Source of the DNA: CAYUYV01 sp964561475
GTDB taxonomy: Bacteria; Pseudomonadota; Alphaproteobacteria; JAJFIK01
DNA length: 64,000 nucleotides
Direction of reading: 5' to 3'
Assembly: GCA_964561475.1 (NCBI GenBank)
Contig: CAZLPU010000015.1
Span: 1 to 64,000 of the forward strand
Part shown: piece after piece, positions 17,016 through 26,196 of the stretch
How positions within the stretch are numbered: the first letter of the stretch is position 1
Layout of the letters: each line of letters opens with the position of its first letter
Translations under genes and position numbers: made by a program
The notes under the pieces: generated by a model
Database searches by the model: none
What the model was told of the DNA's origin: nothing
The model's input: the letters and a program-made list of their open reading frames with translations, nothing else

Positions 17016-18227
17016 GTGCCTTTCACATCCACATTCACAATTCACAATGCCCTTGTGGTTCTGGCCGACCGGGAAATCCATGGCGGTCTCCGGGTCGAGG
17101 CCGGCATCATCACGGATATCTGGGACGCGGGCTCTCCTTCCGCCGCTTTTCCCCCAGCTCATCGGCCGGCTCATCAGGACGCTGGCGGAAACGGGGAACC
17201 TGATGGTCCGGTCATGGATTTCGAGGGCGACATCCTCACGCCCGGACTGGTGGAATTGCACACGGATAATCTGGAGCGCCATCTGGTGCCCCGGCCCAAT
17301 GTCTTCTGGCCCGCCCTGCCAGCCCTGACCGCCCATGACATGCAGGTGGCAGGAGCCGGGATCACGACGGTTTTCGATGCGGTTTCCCTGGGAGACCGGG
17401 CCGGCAAGGAAGAGCGCCTCCAATATCTCGATCAGGCCGTGGCGGCGATCACCGAGGCCCAGGACCAGGGTCTCCTGCGCTCGGACCACTTCCTGCATCT
17501 GCGCTGTGAAGTGCCCAAGCCGGATGTGGTGGCGCTCTACCGCCATTACGCCCAAAGCCCGTGGGTGCGTCTGATCTCCCTCATGGACCACACGCCGGGA
17601 GACCGCCAGTTCCCGGACATCGCCCGGCTGAAGGAACTGTCGATCAACCACTATGGAGAGAGCCCGGCGGATTTCGACGAGCGGGTGAAGCTGGAAAAGG
17701 AATCCCAGCGCCTCCACGCGGTCCCCAACCGTTCCGCCATCGCCGCGGACGCGCTGAGCCGGGGGCTGGTTCTGGCGAGCCACGACGATGCCAAGCCGGA
17801 CCATATCGACGAGGCGACGGAACTGGGCATCACCATCAGCGAGTTTCCGACCACCATTGCCGCTGCCCAGGCCGCCCGGGACAAGGGCATGACCACGATC
17901 ATGGGGGCGCCCAATGTCATTCGGGGCGGCTCCCACTCCGGCAATGTGGCGGCGATGGATCTGGCGGACCGTGGGCTTCTGGATGCCCTGTCATCCGATT
18001 ATGTGCCGGTCAGCCTCGTCAACGCCCCCTTCCGCATCGCCCGGGAGCTGGGGTGGCCGCTCCACCAGGCCATGGCTCTGGTGACCGCCAATCCCGCCCG
18101 CATGGGGGGGCTGGGCGACCGGGGCCAGATCGCACCCGGGCTGAGGGCTGATCTTCTGCGGATCCGGATGGCAGGCGACCAGGCCATCGTGCGGGCCACC
18201 TGGCGGGCGGGCTACCGGGTTGCCTGA
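17016..18227 (+). CDS. phnM: PhnM, ribose 1-methylphosphonate 5-triphosphate diphosphatase
   Basis: 403 residues from a GTG with AGGAGG five bases upstream. An amidohydrolase of the C-P lyase pathway that removes pyrophosphate from alpha-D-ribose 1-methylphosphonate 5-triphosphate. Metal-site and family motifs include TPGLVELHTDNLERH, LRCEVPKPDVV, LMDHTPGDRQ, LASHDDAKPDHI and GAPNVIRGGSHSGN. It is divergent from phnF and followed by the DUF1045 gene. The core genes phnGHIJKL are not in the window, so they must lie elsewhere or be absent. Confidence 0.93.
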   Translation: MPFTSTFTIHNALVVLADREIHGGLRVEAGIITDIWDAGSPSAAFPPAHRPAHQDAGGNGEPDGPVMDFEGDILTPGLVELHTDNLERHLVPRPNVFWPALPALTAHDMQVAGAGITTVFDAVSLGDRAGKEERLQYLDQAVAAITEAQDQGLLRSDHFLHLRCEVPKPDVVALYRHYAQSPWVRLISLMDHTPGDRQFPDIARLKELSINHYGESPADFDERVKLEKESQRLHAVPNRSAIAADALSRGLVLASHDDAKPDHIDEATELGITISEFPTTIAAAQAARDKGMTTIMGAPNVIRGGSHSGNVAAMDLADRGLLDALSSDYVPVSLVNAPFRIARELGWPLHQAMALVTANPARMGGLGDRGQIAPGLRADLLRIRMAGDQAIVRATWRAGYRVA

Positions 18228-18270
18228 TCGGGAGTGGCACCCATCTGGCAGCCAGCCGGATCGGCCATAC

Positions 18271-18338
18271 CCGTTTTGAGACCGTGCCTGTTTTGGGACC
18301 GTGCCTGTTTTGGGACCGTGCCCGTTTTAAGACCGTGA
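18271..18338. repeat. 17-bp tandem repeat between phnM and DUF1045 gene
   Basis: Four imperfect 17-bp units of the form ccgttttgagaccgtgc / ctgttttgggaccgtgc fill most of the gap between the two genes. The unit is not a multiple of three. The ribosome site GGGGAAGGGA of the next gene follows directly. Confidence 0.9.
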
Positions 18339-18367
18339 CCGTTTGGAGATGGGGGAAGGGAACACCA

Positions 18368-19060
18368 ATGGAACGCTATGCCCTCTATTTTGCGCCGGCC
18401 CCGGAAACCGATCTGGCGTCATTCGGCGCTGCCTGGCTTGGCCGGGACGCCTATACCGGCGAGATGATCGAGCACGAGGATATCGGCTTTCTCGACAGCG
18501 CCCGGCTGTTCGAGATCACCGCCAGCCCCCGCAATTACGGGTTTCACGCCACCATCAAGGCGCCCTTTGAAGTCGTGGACGGCACCAGTTTCGAAGATCT
18601 CAAGGCGGCCCTGGATGCCTTTGCATCGCGCACCAGCGCCTTTGAGGCGCCAGCCCTGGAGGTGAAATCCCTCCACGGGTTCACGGCCTTCGTTCTGAGC
18701 GAGCCGTCACCGGAAATGGATGCCATGCACAGGGATGCGGTGACGAGTTTCGAACCCTTCCGGGCGCCCATGAGCGATGAAGACCGGGCACGGCGCCGGC
18801 CGGAGCGGCTGAGCGAACGCCAGCGGGAATATCTGGACCGCTATGGCTATCCCCTGGTTTTCGAGGAATTCCTGTTCCACATGACCCTGACCGAACGCCT
18901 GTCCGATCCAGAGGAACAGGAGATGATCATGGATCTGCTGGAACCAATCGATGCCCTGTTCGGCTCCTCACCGCTCCAGGTGGACGGTTTGTGCCTGTTT
19001 CATCAACCGGACCGGCAAAGCCCGTTTACCGTGCGTCACAGGGCGGTTTTTTCCGGCTGA
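18368..19060 (+). CDS. DUF1045 phosphonate-associated 2H phosphoesterase
   Basis: 230 residues. Two HxTx motifs (GFHATIKAPF near residue 58 and LFHMTLTERL near 175) define a 2H phosphoesterase. The family (DUF1045/TIGR03223) is regularly encoded with C-P lyase genes and probably handles a cyclic phosphate ribose intermediate; this role is inferred. The ATG at 18368 follows a purine-rich ribosome site; a longer reading would translate the tandem repeat. It is probably in the phnM operon. Confidence 0.88.
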   Translation: MERYALYFAPAPETDLASFGAAWLGRDAYTGEMIEHEDIGFLDSARLFEITASPRNYGFHATIKAPFEVVDGTSFEDLKAALDAFASRTSAFEAPALEVKSLHGFTAFVLSEPSPEMDAMHRDAVTSFEPFRAPMSDEDRARRRPERLSERQREYLDRYGYPLVFEEFLFHMTLTERLSDPEEQEMIMDLLEPIDALFGSSPLQVDGLCLFHQPDRQSPFTVRHRAVFSG

Positions 19061-19074
19061 CGTCCGGTCCGGGC

Positions 19075-19761
19075 TTAGGCCGGCTGGGCAAGAACACTGA
19101 GGGCCGCGAGCAGACCGGCTCTGGTGTCGGCGATTTCGTGGCGCATGGCCTCAAGGGCTTCTTTCACACTTGAGGCCCTCGTGTTGGCGCCATCCAAGGT
19201 GAAGGGGGAGGGAGAGCCCAGGGCCTTCAGGGAGCGGATGCCCGGGATCGTGATCCGCACCGGCTCGCCGGTGTCTCCGGCCGGGGTTCCTGCCGGTGTC
19301 AGGGACAAGATCCAGTTGCCGTCGGTCAGGGGCGGGTGGTCCGGCAGGATCGCCATGGTCGCCGCTGAGTGGAGATCCCGGAGCCGTTCTTCCAGGCGGC
19401 GAATGCCGCGCTGGTCGCCACCGGTCAGGATGCCTGAACAGATCCGTTCCGCATCCGCCCGGATTTCCGCCATGGACTCCACGGCCACTCTGGTGAGTTG
19501 AAGGCCGGTGGCCAGGGCGCTCTGGTCCGCAAACGCCCGCAGAGCTTCCGCCCGGTCCCGGGTGCCGGGGGCTGTGTCCTCTTTCTCCCGCGCGAGAATC
19601 CCCGTCGAAGCCTGGAACTTTCGCAACAATCGGCTGGCCAGCCCCCCCGGTTCGGACCCATGCGACGGATAAGCCCCTGAATCTTCGTTGGAAGAAGAAG
19701 GGACCGGACGGTCGTCCTGATCGGTAAGAAGGCCGGACGAGGAAATGTGGGGACGGGCCAT
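19075..19761 (-). CDS. Hypothetical protein, helical, unknown function
   Basis: 228 residues with no family I recognise. The first about 60 are Ser/Pro/Gly-rich and probably disordered. A helical middle (LRAFADQSALATGLQLTRVAVESMAEIRADAERI, RRLEERLRDLHSAATMAI) is followed by a short beta-like part (NWILSLTPAGTP, PVRITIPGI) and a final amphipathic helix. No signal peptide or TM segment. It converges on the DUF1045 gene with only 14 bp between, and diverges from a Nudix gene. Confidence 0.55.
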   Translation of the reverse strand: MARPHISSSGLLTDQDDRPVPSSSNEDSGAYPSHGSEPGGLASRLLRKFQASTGILAREKEDTAPGTRDRAEALRAFADQSALATGLQLTRVAVESMAEIRADAERICSGILTGGDQRGIRRLEERLRDLHSAATMAILPDHPPLTDGNWILSLTPAGTPAGDTGEPVRITIPGIRSLKALGSPSPFTLDGANTRASSVKEALEAMRHEIADTRAGLLAALSVLAQPA

Positions 19762-19960
19762 GGGGTGACCTCCGCTGCGCCGTGCAGGACACGAAGCCTG
19801 ATGGGGAGGCGCTGGCTGATTCTGGGCCTGCGCCGTGGAGCCAACAGCCTGGACAATCGGGCCTGCAAATCCGTTAATCTCGCGCTTTCTGATACCCTTG
19901 CGCTTTTGCCCAAACGTTTCCGCGAATTAGGGTTAACGCGAGATGCCTGGAGACGAAATC

Positions 19961-20449
19961 ATGCTACGCGTGTTTTATGTCCTGTGGACGACGTTGACCT
20001 ACCCGGTTCTGCGCTGGATCCGCCCCCATCGCATGGGCGCGTTCACTTTCGTCTTCGACGACCAGCACCAGGTGCTCCTGGTGCGGCAGACCTACAGGGA
20101 CGGCTGGTTTCTGCCTGGAGGGGGTGTGAACCGGAAGGAACATCTGGAAGCGGCGGCCCGGAGGGAGTTGTACGAGGAAACCGGCATCATACCGGAGGGG
20201 CCGATGATGCTCTTTGGCGCGTACACATACGACAATCCACGGTACACGGATCATACTGCCTTCTATGTGCTCTATGACTGGAATCGCAAAAAGCGCAGAA
20301 GTTTTGAGATTGCCGAGACCCGGTTCTTTCCCCTGACCAGTCTGCCGGAGGACCTTTCCCCGGCGGTGACGGTGCGGCTGGAGGAACTGACCGGAGCGCG
20401 CCCGCGCCCGCCGGTCTGGACCGGCCAACCGGATTTGCCGGTAGCGTGA
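19961..20449 (+). CDS. Nudix hydrolase
   Basis: 162 residues. Nudix box GGGVNRKEHLEAAARRELYEETGI lies near residues 54-77 (GX5EX7REUXEEXGU satisfied). The N-terminus (MLRVFYVLWTTLTYPVLRWI) is unusually hydrophobic and may bind the membrane. The substrate is unknown. The ATG at 19961 has GGAGA seven bases upstream; an in-frame ATG at 19943 is less well placed. Confidence 0.85.
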   Translation: MLRVFYVLWTTLTYPVLRWIRPHRMGAFTFVFDDQHQVLLVRQTYRDGWFLPGGGVNRKEHLEAAARRELYEETGIIPEGPMMLFGAYTYDNPRYTDHTAFYVLYDWNRKKRRSFEIAETRFFPLTSLPEDLSPAVTVRLEELTGARPRPPVWTGQPDLPVA

Positions 20450-20686
20450 CCGGGGGGCAGAGGGGTTGGGAGGAGCGGGGACGGGAGAGGCGCAGGGAGT
20501 TGCCTCAATAATGACCTGACTTGTCCCTAATCTTTACGGATAGAGCTTGGCACAATGACGTATTTTCAATCGGAAAGATTTATGCGGCGAATCCTTTGAA
20601 TGACATTTGGTTCATGGATGGGCCGGACGGACAAAGTACTTACAGTTTGACTGCTGACGATAGAACCATGAAACAGGCGGGCTGCG

Positions 20687-21916
20687 GTGATATATAATGA
20701 CGGGAGCAGTGTACGCATGGTCTTCCAGCTTTTCGCCAGGGGCCTGGATCCGGCAAGGACCGTAAGGACGGACCTTGGCGGGCTTGCGGACGTGCTGTTG
20801 CCCAGAGGCCTGGAGCCAGCGGAATGGTCCGCGTATGTCCGGTTCGGCGCGCCCGGCGCGGATGTGCCTGTCAAGGGCTTCTGGTCCCAGGCCTCCGGCT
20901 CGCTCGAAATCCGGCCGGAAGCGGCGGATTTCGTTTTTGTTCACGGGGCTGAATATGATCTGGCCGGCCGGCGCACCACACCGGTTGTGCTTCTGATCCG
21001 CCTGTTCCCCGGCGAAGTTCCCCCGGATCTGACGGGCCACGCCAAGGCGGCGGCCCGGGCGGCGGAAGATACTCGCTGGGCCGATGACCGGTACCCCCTC
21101 CATGCGCCCCTGATCCCCGAGGGGTGGACCATGGCGGAGGGGGACGTCTACGAGGCTGTGGCCACCTATAATCACACAGGTTTTTTCTCCGAACCCGGTG
21201 GCGCCGAAGCCTGGGGCGGATTGAAGGGGCAGGCCGCCGCCGTGCTCCTGAGCAACCGGCCCATGAACAAGCGCACCGCACGGACGATCGTACAGACCGT
21301 CCTCGACAGTCTGACGCCCTGGCCGGACTGGTACTTCTATTTTCAGGCCCTTGAAGCGGCCGAGGTCGCCCGGCCGCTCCTGGTCCGCAGAATGCGTAAC
21401 TGGATCCGTCAGGTTCTGGAAAACGCGGGCGGTCCCCTGGTCCATGCACGCCTACCCGCCCACCGGGGAGGGTTGACCGTGGTGTCCTCCGGATACGGAG
21501 ATCCGGCGCGGGAAAGCCTCTATATCCTCGCCCGGCTTGGCTCGATCCCGCCTGAGCAGTCGGAAGGGGAAGAAGGAGCCCAGCTCCGCACAGAGATCTG
21601 GGAACGGATCATGGACTATTATAATCCGGACCTGTCCTACCGCTTCATGGGCGCCCGCCGTGGCCCCGATGGTCAGTGGGGCTTCTTCCAGCCCCACCAC
21701 GGTCCGGAGGATCCGGGCCCGGCCCTGTCCGGTGGCGCCGCCGAGGTCCTGGCCGGTCATCCCTGGCCCTTTGGCCCGGCAGAATGCCTTGCCTTCCTTG
21801 CGGTGGAGGCCCGGCTGGCCGAAACACCCTACATTGATTTCGGCGCCTTCTTGGAGTGCCGCCAGGCCGCCGCTGCGGATCTGCGCGCCGCGGGCGTGAT
21901 CACGTCTCCGTACTGA
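20687..21916 (+). CDS. Hypothetical protein of unknown function
   Basis: About 409 residues from GTG (20687), or 399 from ATG (20717); neither has a strong ribosome site. No signal peptide or TM segment. The N-terminal third is beta-rich (VFQLFARGLDP, FVFVHGAEYDLAGRRTTPVVLLIRLFPGEVP). A Trp/Tyr/Phe-rich middle (WPDWYFYFQALEAAEVARPLLVRRM) and the C-terminal part (YRFMGARRGPDGQWGFFQPHH) look like a conserved enzyme-type fold, but I see no catalytic signature. Its stop is one base from the convergent amidase stop. Confidence 0.6.
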   Translation: MIYNDGSSVRMVFQLFARGLDPARTVRTDLGGLADVLLPRGLEPAEWSAYVRFGAPGADVPVKGFWSQASGSLEIRPEAADFVFVHGAEYDLAGRRTTPVVLLIRLFPGEVPPDLTGHAKAAARAAEDTRWADDRYPLHAPLIPEGWTMAEGDVYEAVATYNHTGFFSEPGGAEAWGGLKGQAAAVLLSNRPMNKRTARTIVQTVLDSLTPWPDWYFYFQALEAAEVARPLLVRRMRNWIRQVLENAGGPLVHARLPAHRGGLTVVSSGYGDPARESLYILARLGSIPPEQSEGEEGAQLRTEIWERIMDYYNPDLSYRFMGARRGPDGQWGFFQPHHGPEDPGPALSGGAAEVLAGHPWPFGPAECLAFLAVEARLAETPYIDFGAFLECRQAAAADLRAAGVITSPY

Positions 21917-21917
21917 C

Positions 21918-23348
21918 TCAGGCAGGCAGGCGCGGTCTGCGGCGGTCCCATGGCCGTGCCCGCTCCAACTGTCCCGACAGGGAAAACAGCAGATCGTCCG
22001 CGCCGAATGCAGCACTCAGCATGACCCCGATCGGGAAATTGTCCCCCGTCCAGTGCAGGGGCAGGGAGACAGACGGCGCCCCCGTCGCGTTATAGGGGGC
22101 CAGGAAGGGCGCAAAGGCATAGAGGTCCGCGAAATACTGTGCCGTATCCTCCCGGCCCAGATGAATCTTGCCGATGGGCGGAGGAGGGGTTGCCAGGGTC
22201 GGTTGCAGGACAATGTCGTAGGTCTGGTGGAAGCGGCCCATGGCCCGCCCGATCTTGTGCATGATCTGTGTACCCAGGGCATAGTCCTCGGCGGTCAGGG
22301 TCCGGCCCGTGGCGACGGTGCGGTGGGTGACTGCTTCCAGATCATCCGAACCCGGCTCACGGCCAAGGGCCTCGGCGCGCTCCTTGATGAGACCGGCAAT
22401 ACTGCCCGAGATGACGGCGGATTGGGCCAGCCGGACCTCATAATCCTCGAAGGGCAGGGACGCGGGCTCGACATGGTGCCCCAGATCCGTGAGCAGGGCC
22501 GCCGTGCACTCCACCGCTGCCCGGCACTCCGGGGCAATGACCACGCCCTCCGGCTCATCAAGAACCAGTGCAATCCGCAGGCGGACCGGTTCACGGGTGA
22601 GACTGTCCAGAAACGGACCACCCGGCGGGGCCGCATAAGGGTCGCCTTCTTCCGGCCCGGCGGTCGCGTCGAGAATGGCGGCACTGTCCCGCACGCTCCG
22701 GCTGACCACATGCATATGCGACATGCCCGCCCAGCCTTCGCCCTTCACGGGTCCGGCGGGTGTGCGAGCGCGTGTTGGCTTGAAGCCCACCAGTCCGCAG
22801 GCGGCGGCGGGGATACGGATCGATCCGCCCCCGTCGCTGGCCTGGGCCGCAGGCAGGATGCCCCCGGCCACCGCCGCCGCCGCGCCGCCGCTTGATCCGC
22901 CGGCGGACCGGTTCAGATCCCAGGGATTGCGGGTCGCTCCGTGCAGGCGCGGCTCGGTGGAGGTGGTGAGCCCGAATTCCGGCGAATTGGTCTTGCCGAA
23001 AATCACGAAACCCGCCTTTTTGTAACGGGCAACGAGGGTCGTGTCCTGGGTCGCGACCATGTCAGCGAAAAAGGCGGAGCCGGAGTCGGTAATCGTGCCC
23101 TCCAGGGCCACATGGAGGTTCTTCAACAGGAACGGAACGCCCGTAAACGGACCATCGGGCAGGCCGTCGGCAATGGCGGCCCGGGCCTCGTCCACATGGC
23201 GCAGCACGACGGCATTGATATGCGGGTCCACCTGCTCCATCCGCTCCACGGCGGTATCCAGAAGCTCATCCGGCGTGGTCTTCCCCTCACGGACCAGGGC
23301 CGCAAGCTCCATGGCATCGTAATCGTCATAATCCGTCATGGTGCCCAT
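21918..23348 (-). CDS. Amidase-signature family hydrolase
   Basis: 476 residues. The Ser-cisSer-Lys triad is visible: Lys76 in FLLKNLHV, the first Ser in AGGSSGGAAAAVAGG and the nucleophile Ser in ASDGGGSIRIPA. The C-terminal FHQTYDIVLQPTLATPPPPIG is typical of bacterial amidases. The substrate cannot be named; it lacks GatB/GatC neighbours, so it is not tRNA amidotransferase GatA. The start at 23348 (GGGAA upstream) is chosen over 23402, which adds an Arg/Lys-rich leader. Confidence 0.88.
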   Translation of the reverse strand: MGTMTDYDDYDAMELAALVREGKTTPDELLDTAVERMEQVDPHINAVVLRHVDEARAAIADGLPDGPFTGVPFLLKNLHVALEGTITDSGSAFFADMVATQDTTLVARYKKAGFVIFGKTNSPEFGLTTSTEPRLHGATRNPWDLNRSAGGSSGGAAAAVAGGILPAAQASDGGGSIRIPAAACGLVGFKPTRARTPAGPVKGEGWAGMSHMHVVSRSVRDSAAILDATAGPEEGDPYAAPPGGPFLDSLTREPVRLRIALVLDEPEGVVIAPECRAAVECTAALLTDLGHHVEPASLPFEDYEVRLAQSAVISGSIAGLIKERAEALGREPGSDDLEAVTHRTVATGRTLTAEDYALGTQIMHKIGRAMGRFHQTYDIVLQPTLATPPPPIGKIHLGREDTAQYFADLYAFAPFLAPYNATGAPSVSLPLHWTGDNFPIGVMLSAAFGADDLLFSLSGQLERARPWDRRRPRLPA

Positions 23349-23432
23349 TTCCCGCGTTCCCTTTCCTTGTCTTTTGGCTCTTGTTTTTCGGTCCCGGCTC
23401 ATGACCGGGTGGTTTCTATGGGAGAGCAGATC

Positions 23433-24422
23433 TCAAGTGAGTCTCGCCCGGTCATGGGGTGCGGTAAGATCCATTTCCGGCCCCGCCGGGACGATCCCCG
23501 TGGGGTTGACCGCCGTGTGGCTCTGATAATAGTGCCGCTTGATGTGATCGAAGTTCACGGTCTCCGCGATGCCCGGCACCTGATAGAGATCACGCAGGTA
23601 TTGGGACAGATGCGGATAATCGGCAATGCGCCGGAGATTGCATTTGAAGTGACCCACATAGACCGGATCGAAGCGGACCAGGGTGGTGAACAGGCGCCAG
23701 TCAGCTTCCGTAAGCTGAGGACCGGCCAGATAGCGCTGGCGGCCCAGACGGTCCTCGAGTTTGTCCAGGGCATTGAACAGGGTGTAGACCACCTCGTCAT
23801 AAGCCCCCTGGGTGCCCGCGAAGCCTGCCTTGTACACCCCGTTGTTGATCGCGTCGTAGACCATGGCATTGGTCTCGTCGATTTCACTGGCGTAATAGGC
23901 CGGGTAGAAATCAAGCGCCGCCTTGTCCCGGGGGAGAAGGTGATTGAAGGCGGAATTGAACATGCGGATGATGTCAGCGGATTCATTGCTCACGATCGTC
24001 CGGCGTTTGCAGTCCCACAGAACGGGAACCGTCACCCGTCCCGTATAGGTACTGTCCGCCTGAAGATAAAGTTCATAAAGGCGGGTCGCGCCGTTGATCA
24101 AGTCCGCCTTTGTGTCCGGCTCCCGCCCGAGAGTCCAGCCCTCGTCTCCCATGAAAGCATCCGACACCGTGACGCCGATCATCCCCTCAAGACCCTTCAG
24201 GGTACGCAGGATCAGGGTCCGGTGGGCCCAAGGGCAGGCATAGGAGACATAAAGCTGATACCGCCCCTCTTCGGCCGCGAACCCGCCGTCCCCCGCCGGT
24301 CCTCGGGAACCGTCCGGCGTGATCCAGTTCCGGAACACGGAGTTGGCCCGGACGAACCGCCCTCCGGTGGCTGAGGTGTCCACCGGACGAATATGCCACT
24401 TCCCATTGATCAGTTGCCCCAT
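23433..24422 (-). CDS. Glutathionyl-hydroquinone reductase-like GST (YqjG/ECM4 family)
   Basis: 329 residues, the usual length of the Xi-class family. Thioredoxin-fold active site YVSYACPWAHRTLI with the catalytic Cys; NGVYKAGFAGTQGAYDEVV and FTTLVRFDPVYVGHFKCN in the helical C-terminal domain are family hallmarks. It reduces glutathionyl-(hydro)quinones, protecting quinone pools. The ATG at 24422 gives the family N-terminus (MGQLINGKWH). Confidence 0.92.
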   Translation of the reverse strand: MGQLINGKWHIRPVDTSATGGRFVRANSVFRNWITPDGSRGPAGDGGFAAEEGRYQLYVSYACPWAHRTLILRTLKGLEGMIGVTVSDAFMGDEGWTLGREPDTKADLINGATRLYELYLQADSTYTGRVTVPVLWDCKRRTIVSNESADIIRMFNSAFNHLLPRDKAALDFYPAYYASEIDETNAMVYDAINNGVYKAGFAGTQGAYDEVVYTLFNALDKLEDRLGRQRYLAGPQLTEADWRLFTTLVRFDPVYVGHFKCNLRRIADYPHLSQYLRDLYQVPGIAETVNFDHIKRHYYQSHTAVNPTGIVPAGPEMDLTAPHDRARLT

Positions 24423-24514
24423 GATCCATCCATTCCTTTGCATCCCTGATCCAGCCGGGTCATCCGCCAGCGGAACAGTATCCCCCTGGGCCTGCCCCAC
24501 ATGGGACAAGCCAC

Positions 24515-24558
24515 CTTAGACGGGGTCCCCCCCTCAGACAGGGTCCCCCCTCAGACCG
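24515..24558. repeat. 15-17 bp duplication next to SDR stop codon
   Basis: The units ggggtccccccctcagaca and gggtcccccctcagacc follow each other directly and run over the SDR stop codon at 24551. The duplication belongs to the class of short tandem copies seen elsewhere in the window. Confidence 0.75.
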
Positions 24559-25471
24559 GATCCCAAGTGAAGACCGAGGCGGTATTGCCCAGATCCGTCA
24601 TGTCCTTGGCCATGGCCGGGAAAGCCTGGGAGATCAAGGTCTCCGGGGTCCAGCCCTCCATGCGCGTCATCGCCCGCACGGGCCGGGGCTGGGAGAACAG
24701 GAACACCTCATTGCCCCGCACAGCGAAGATCTGTCCGTTCACCTCGGCGGACTGGGGCGAGGCCAGCGCCACGGCGGTCTGGGCGACCTGATCGGCGCGC
24801 ATGGCATTTCTCATGCGGTCCACCCGCTGGGCACTGGCTTCGTCCTTGACCGGGATGGTGGCAATCATCCGGGTCCACGCAAAAGGTGCGATCACATTGG
24901 AGCGCACGTTCTTGATCGCGCCTTCCATGGCGATGATCCGCGAGAGACCGACCACCCCCATTTTGGCCGCCGCGTAGTTCGCCTGCCCGATATTGCCGAT
25001 GAGGCCCGAGGTGGAGGTGAACATCACGAAGCTGCCTTCCTCCTGGTCACGGAAATGCTGAACCGCCGCCCGGGAGATGCAATAGGCCCCGTGGAGATGG
25101 ACATGGAGCACGGCGGCCCAGTCCTCCTCGGTCATCTTGTGGTACATGCCGTCCCGCAGGATCCCGGCAGGGTTGATGACCGCATGGAGACCGCCGAAGG
25201 TGTCGAGGGCCTGGGTGACCATCCGGCCCGCCGCGTGAATATCCGCCACGCTTTCGGAATTGGAGACCGCTTCACCCCCAGCGGCCCGGATTTCCTGAAC
25301 CACTTCGTCCGCTGGACTGGCGCTGCCTTCATCTCCTCCGGAGACCCCGCCGCCCAGGTCGTTCACCACCACCTTGGCGCCCTGCTGGGCGGCCAGAACC
25401 GCGCATTCCTTGCCGATACCCCGTGCCGCACCGGTGACCAGCACGACTTTTCCCTCAAGAACGCCGCTCAT
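24551..25471 (-). CDS. Short-chain dehydrogenase (MFE-2-like)
   Basis: 306 residues, cytosolic. The Rossmann motif VTGAARGIGKE near the N-terminus is followed by VVVNDLGG, the pattern of hydroxyacyl-CoA dehydrogenase-type SDRs. Catalytic Ser (TSTSGLIGN), Tyr and Lys (NYAAAK) are present. The usual NNAG is NPAG here. The C-terminal part (FAVRGNEVFLFSQPRPVR) resembles SDRs of acyl-CoA/steroid metabolism. The start at 25471 has GGAGA upstream; the longer frame has no homologous look. Confidence 0.87.
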   Translation of the reverse strand: MSGVLEGKVVLVTGAARGIGKECAVLAAQQGAKVVVNDLGGGVSGGDEGSASPADEVVQEIRAAGGEAVSNSESVADIHAAGRMVTQALDTFGGLHAVINPAGILRDGMYHKMTEEDWAAVLHVHLHGAYCISRAAVQHFRDQEEGSFVMFTSTSGLIGNIGQANYAAAKMGVVGLSRIIAMEGAIKNVRSNVIAPFAWTRMIATIPVKDEASAQRVDRMRNAMRADQVAQTAVALASPQSAEVNGQIFAVRGNEVFLFSQPRPVRAMTRMEGWTPETLISQAFPAMAKDMTDLGNTASVFTWDPV

Positions 25472-26196
25472 TTTCCATCTCCTCTCAATGGCCGTTTCTC
25501 CGGCCTGCAAGCGGGGACTGCCAAGGCTCATCCGGACCCACAGGCCTGCTTTGTCGAATCCATTACAGGGCAGTATGACCGCTGGGCAGGGGCCGTGGCC
25601 AGACGCCAGTCGCGGGCTCTGTCCCTCCCATGGGCCGATCCCGGGTGTGCCGCCCTCAGAACGGCTCACCGGCATGGGGCGTGTTGAGGCGGCCCCCTGT
25701 TTTTCCCTTGGCAGGCAAAACAGTGCCGGTCATAGTGCGCGTGCGGCATTTATGCGTCCAGCATTTGCCGACGGGTTAAACGCTCCTTTTGGCGCTTGCG
25801 TCCTGGTTCAGCATCCTTGGGATGCACCAAGGTCCCCCGGGGTCCGAGGCCCTTTGTGCTGATGCGGCCTTGTACTGATACGGCCCCATACTGAAATGAA
25901 TGGATATTTGTGATGATGCCGCGCCGCACCCTCCGACGACAGAACTGCTCCCGCCCCGCCGGCGGGCAGGGTCGTCGCGCGGCCACAGCCCGGACCACAG
26001 GTGAGGCCTGACGACAGGCCCAGGGTCCAAAGCTGAATCCGTCACGACCGCCGGCATTTCCTTTTCCCGATTAATCGCCCCGATGGTGAACGGCCCCGAC
26101 CGGGCCGGCCAGAGGGCAGGGCCGCCCTGCGATCAGACCTGTGTGGACACCAGCGAAGGCCCCGAACCATGACGGGTCCGTCCGGTCTGGGGTCCG
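25472..26196. other. Gene-free region
   Basis: About 725 bp between the divergent SDR and GNAT genes. No frame has a recognisable product. It contains imperfect duplications around 25858-25895 (cggcc..tactgata units) and small hairpins. Promoters of both flanking genes are expected here but I could not fix them. Confidence 0.45.

Noticed and set aside
21918..23348. GatA subunit of Asp/Glu-tRNA amidotransferase
   Set aside because: The amidase signature is shared, but gatB and gatC are missing nearby and the C-terminal part resembles stand-alone amidases.
25472..26196. A possible small RNA or gene in the 725-bp gap
   Set aside because: I found no promoter plus terminator pair and no coding frame of normal composition.
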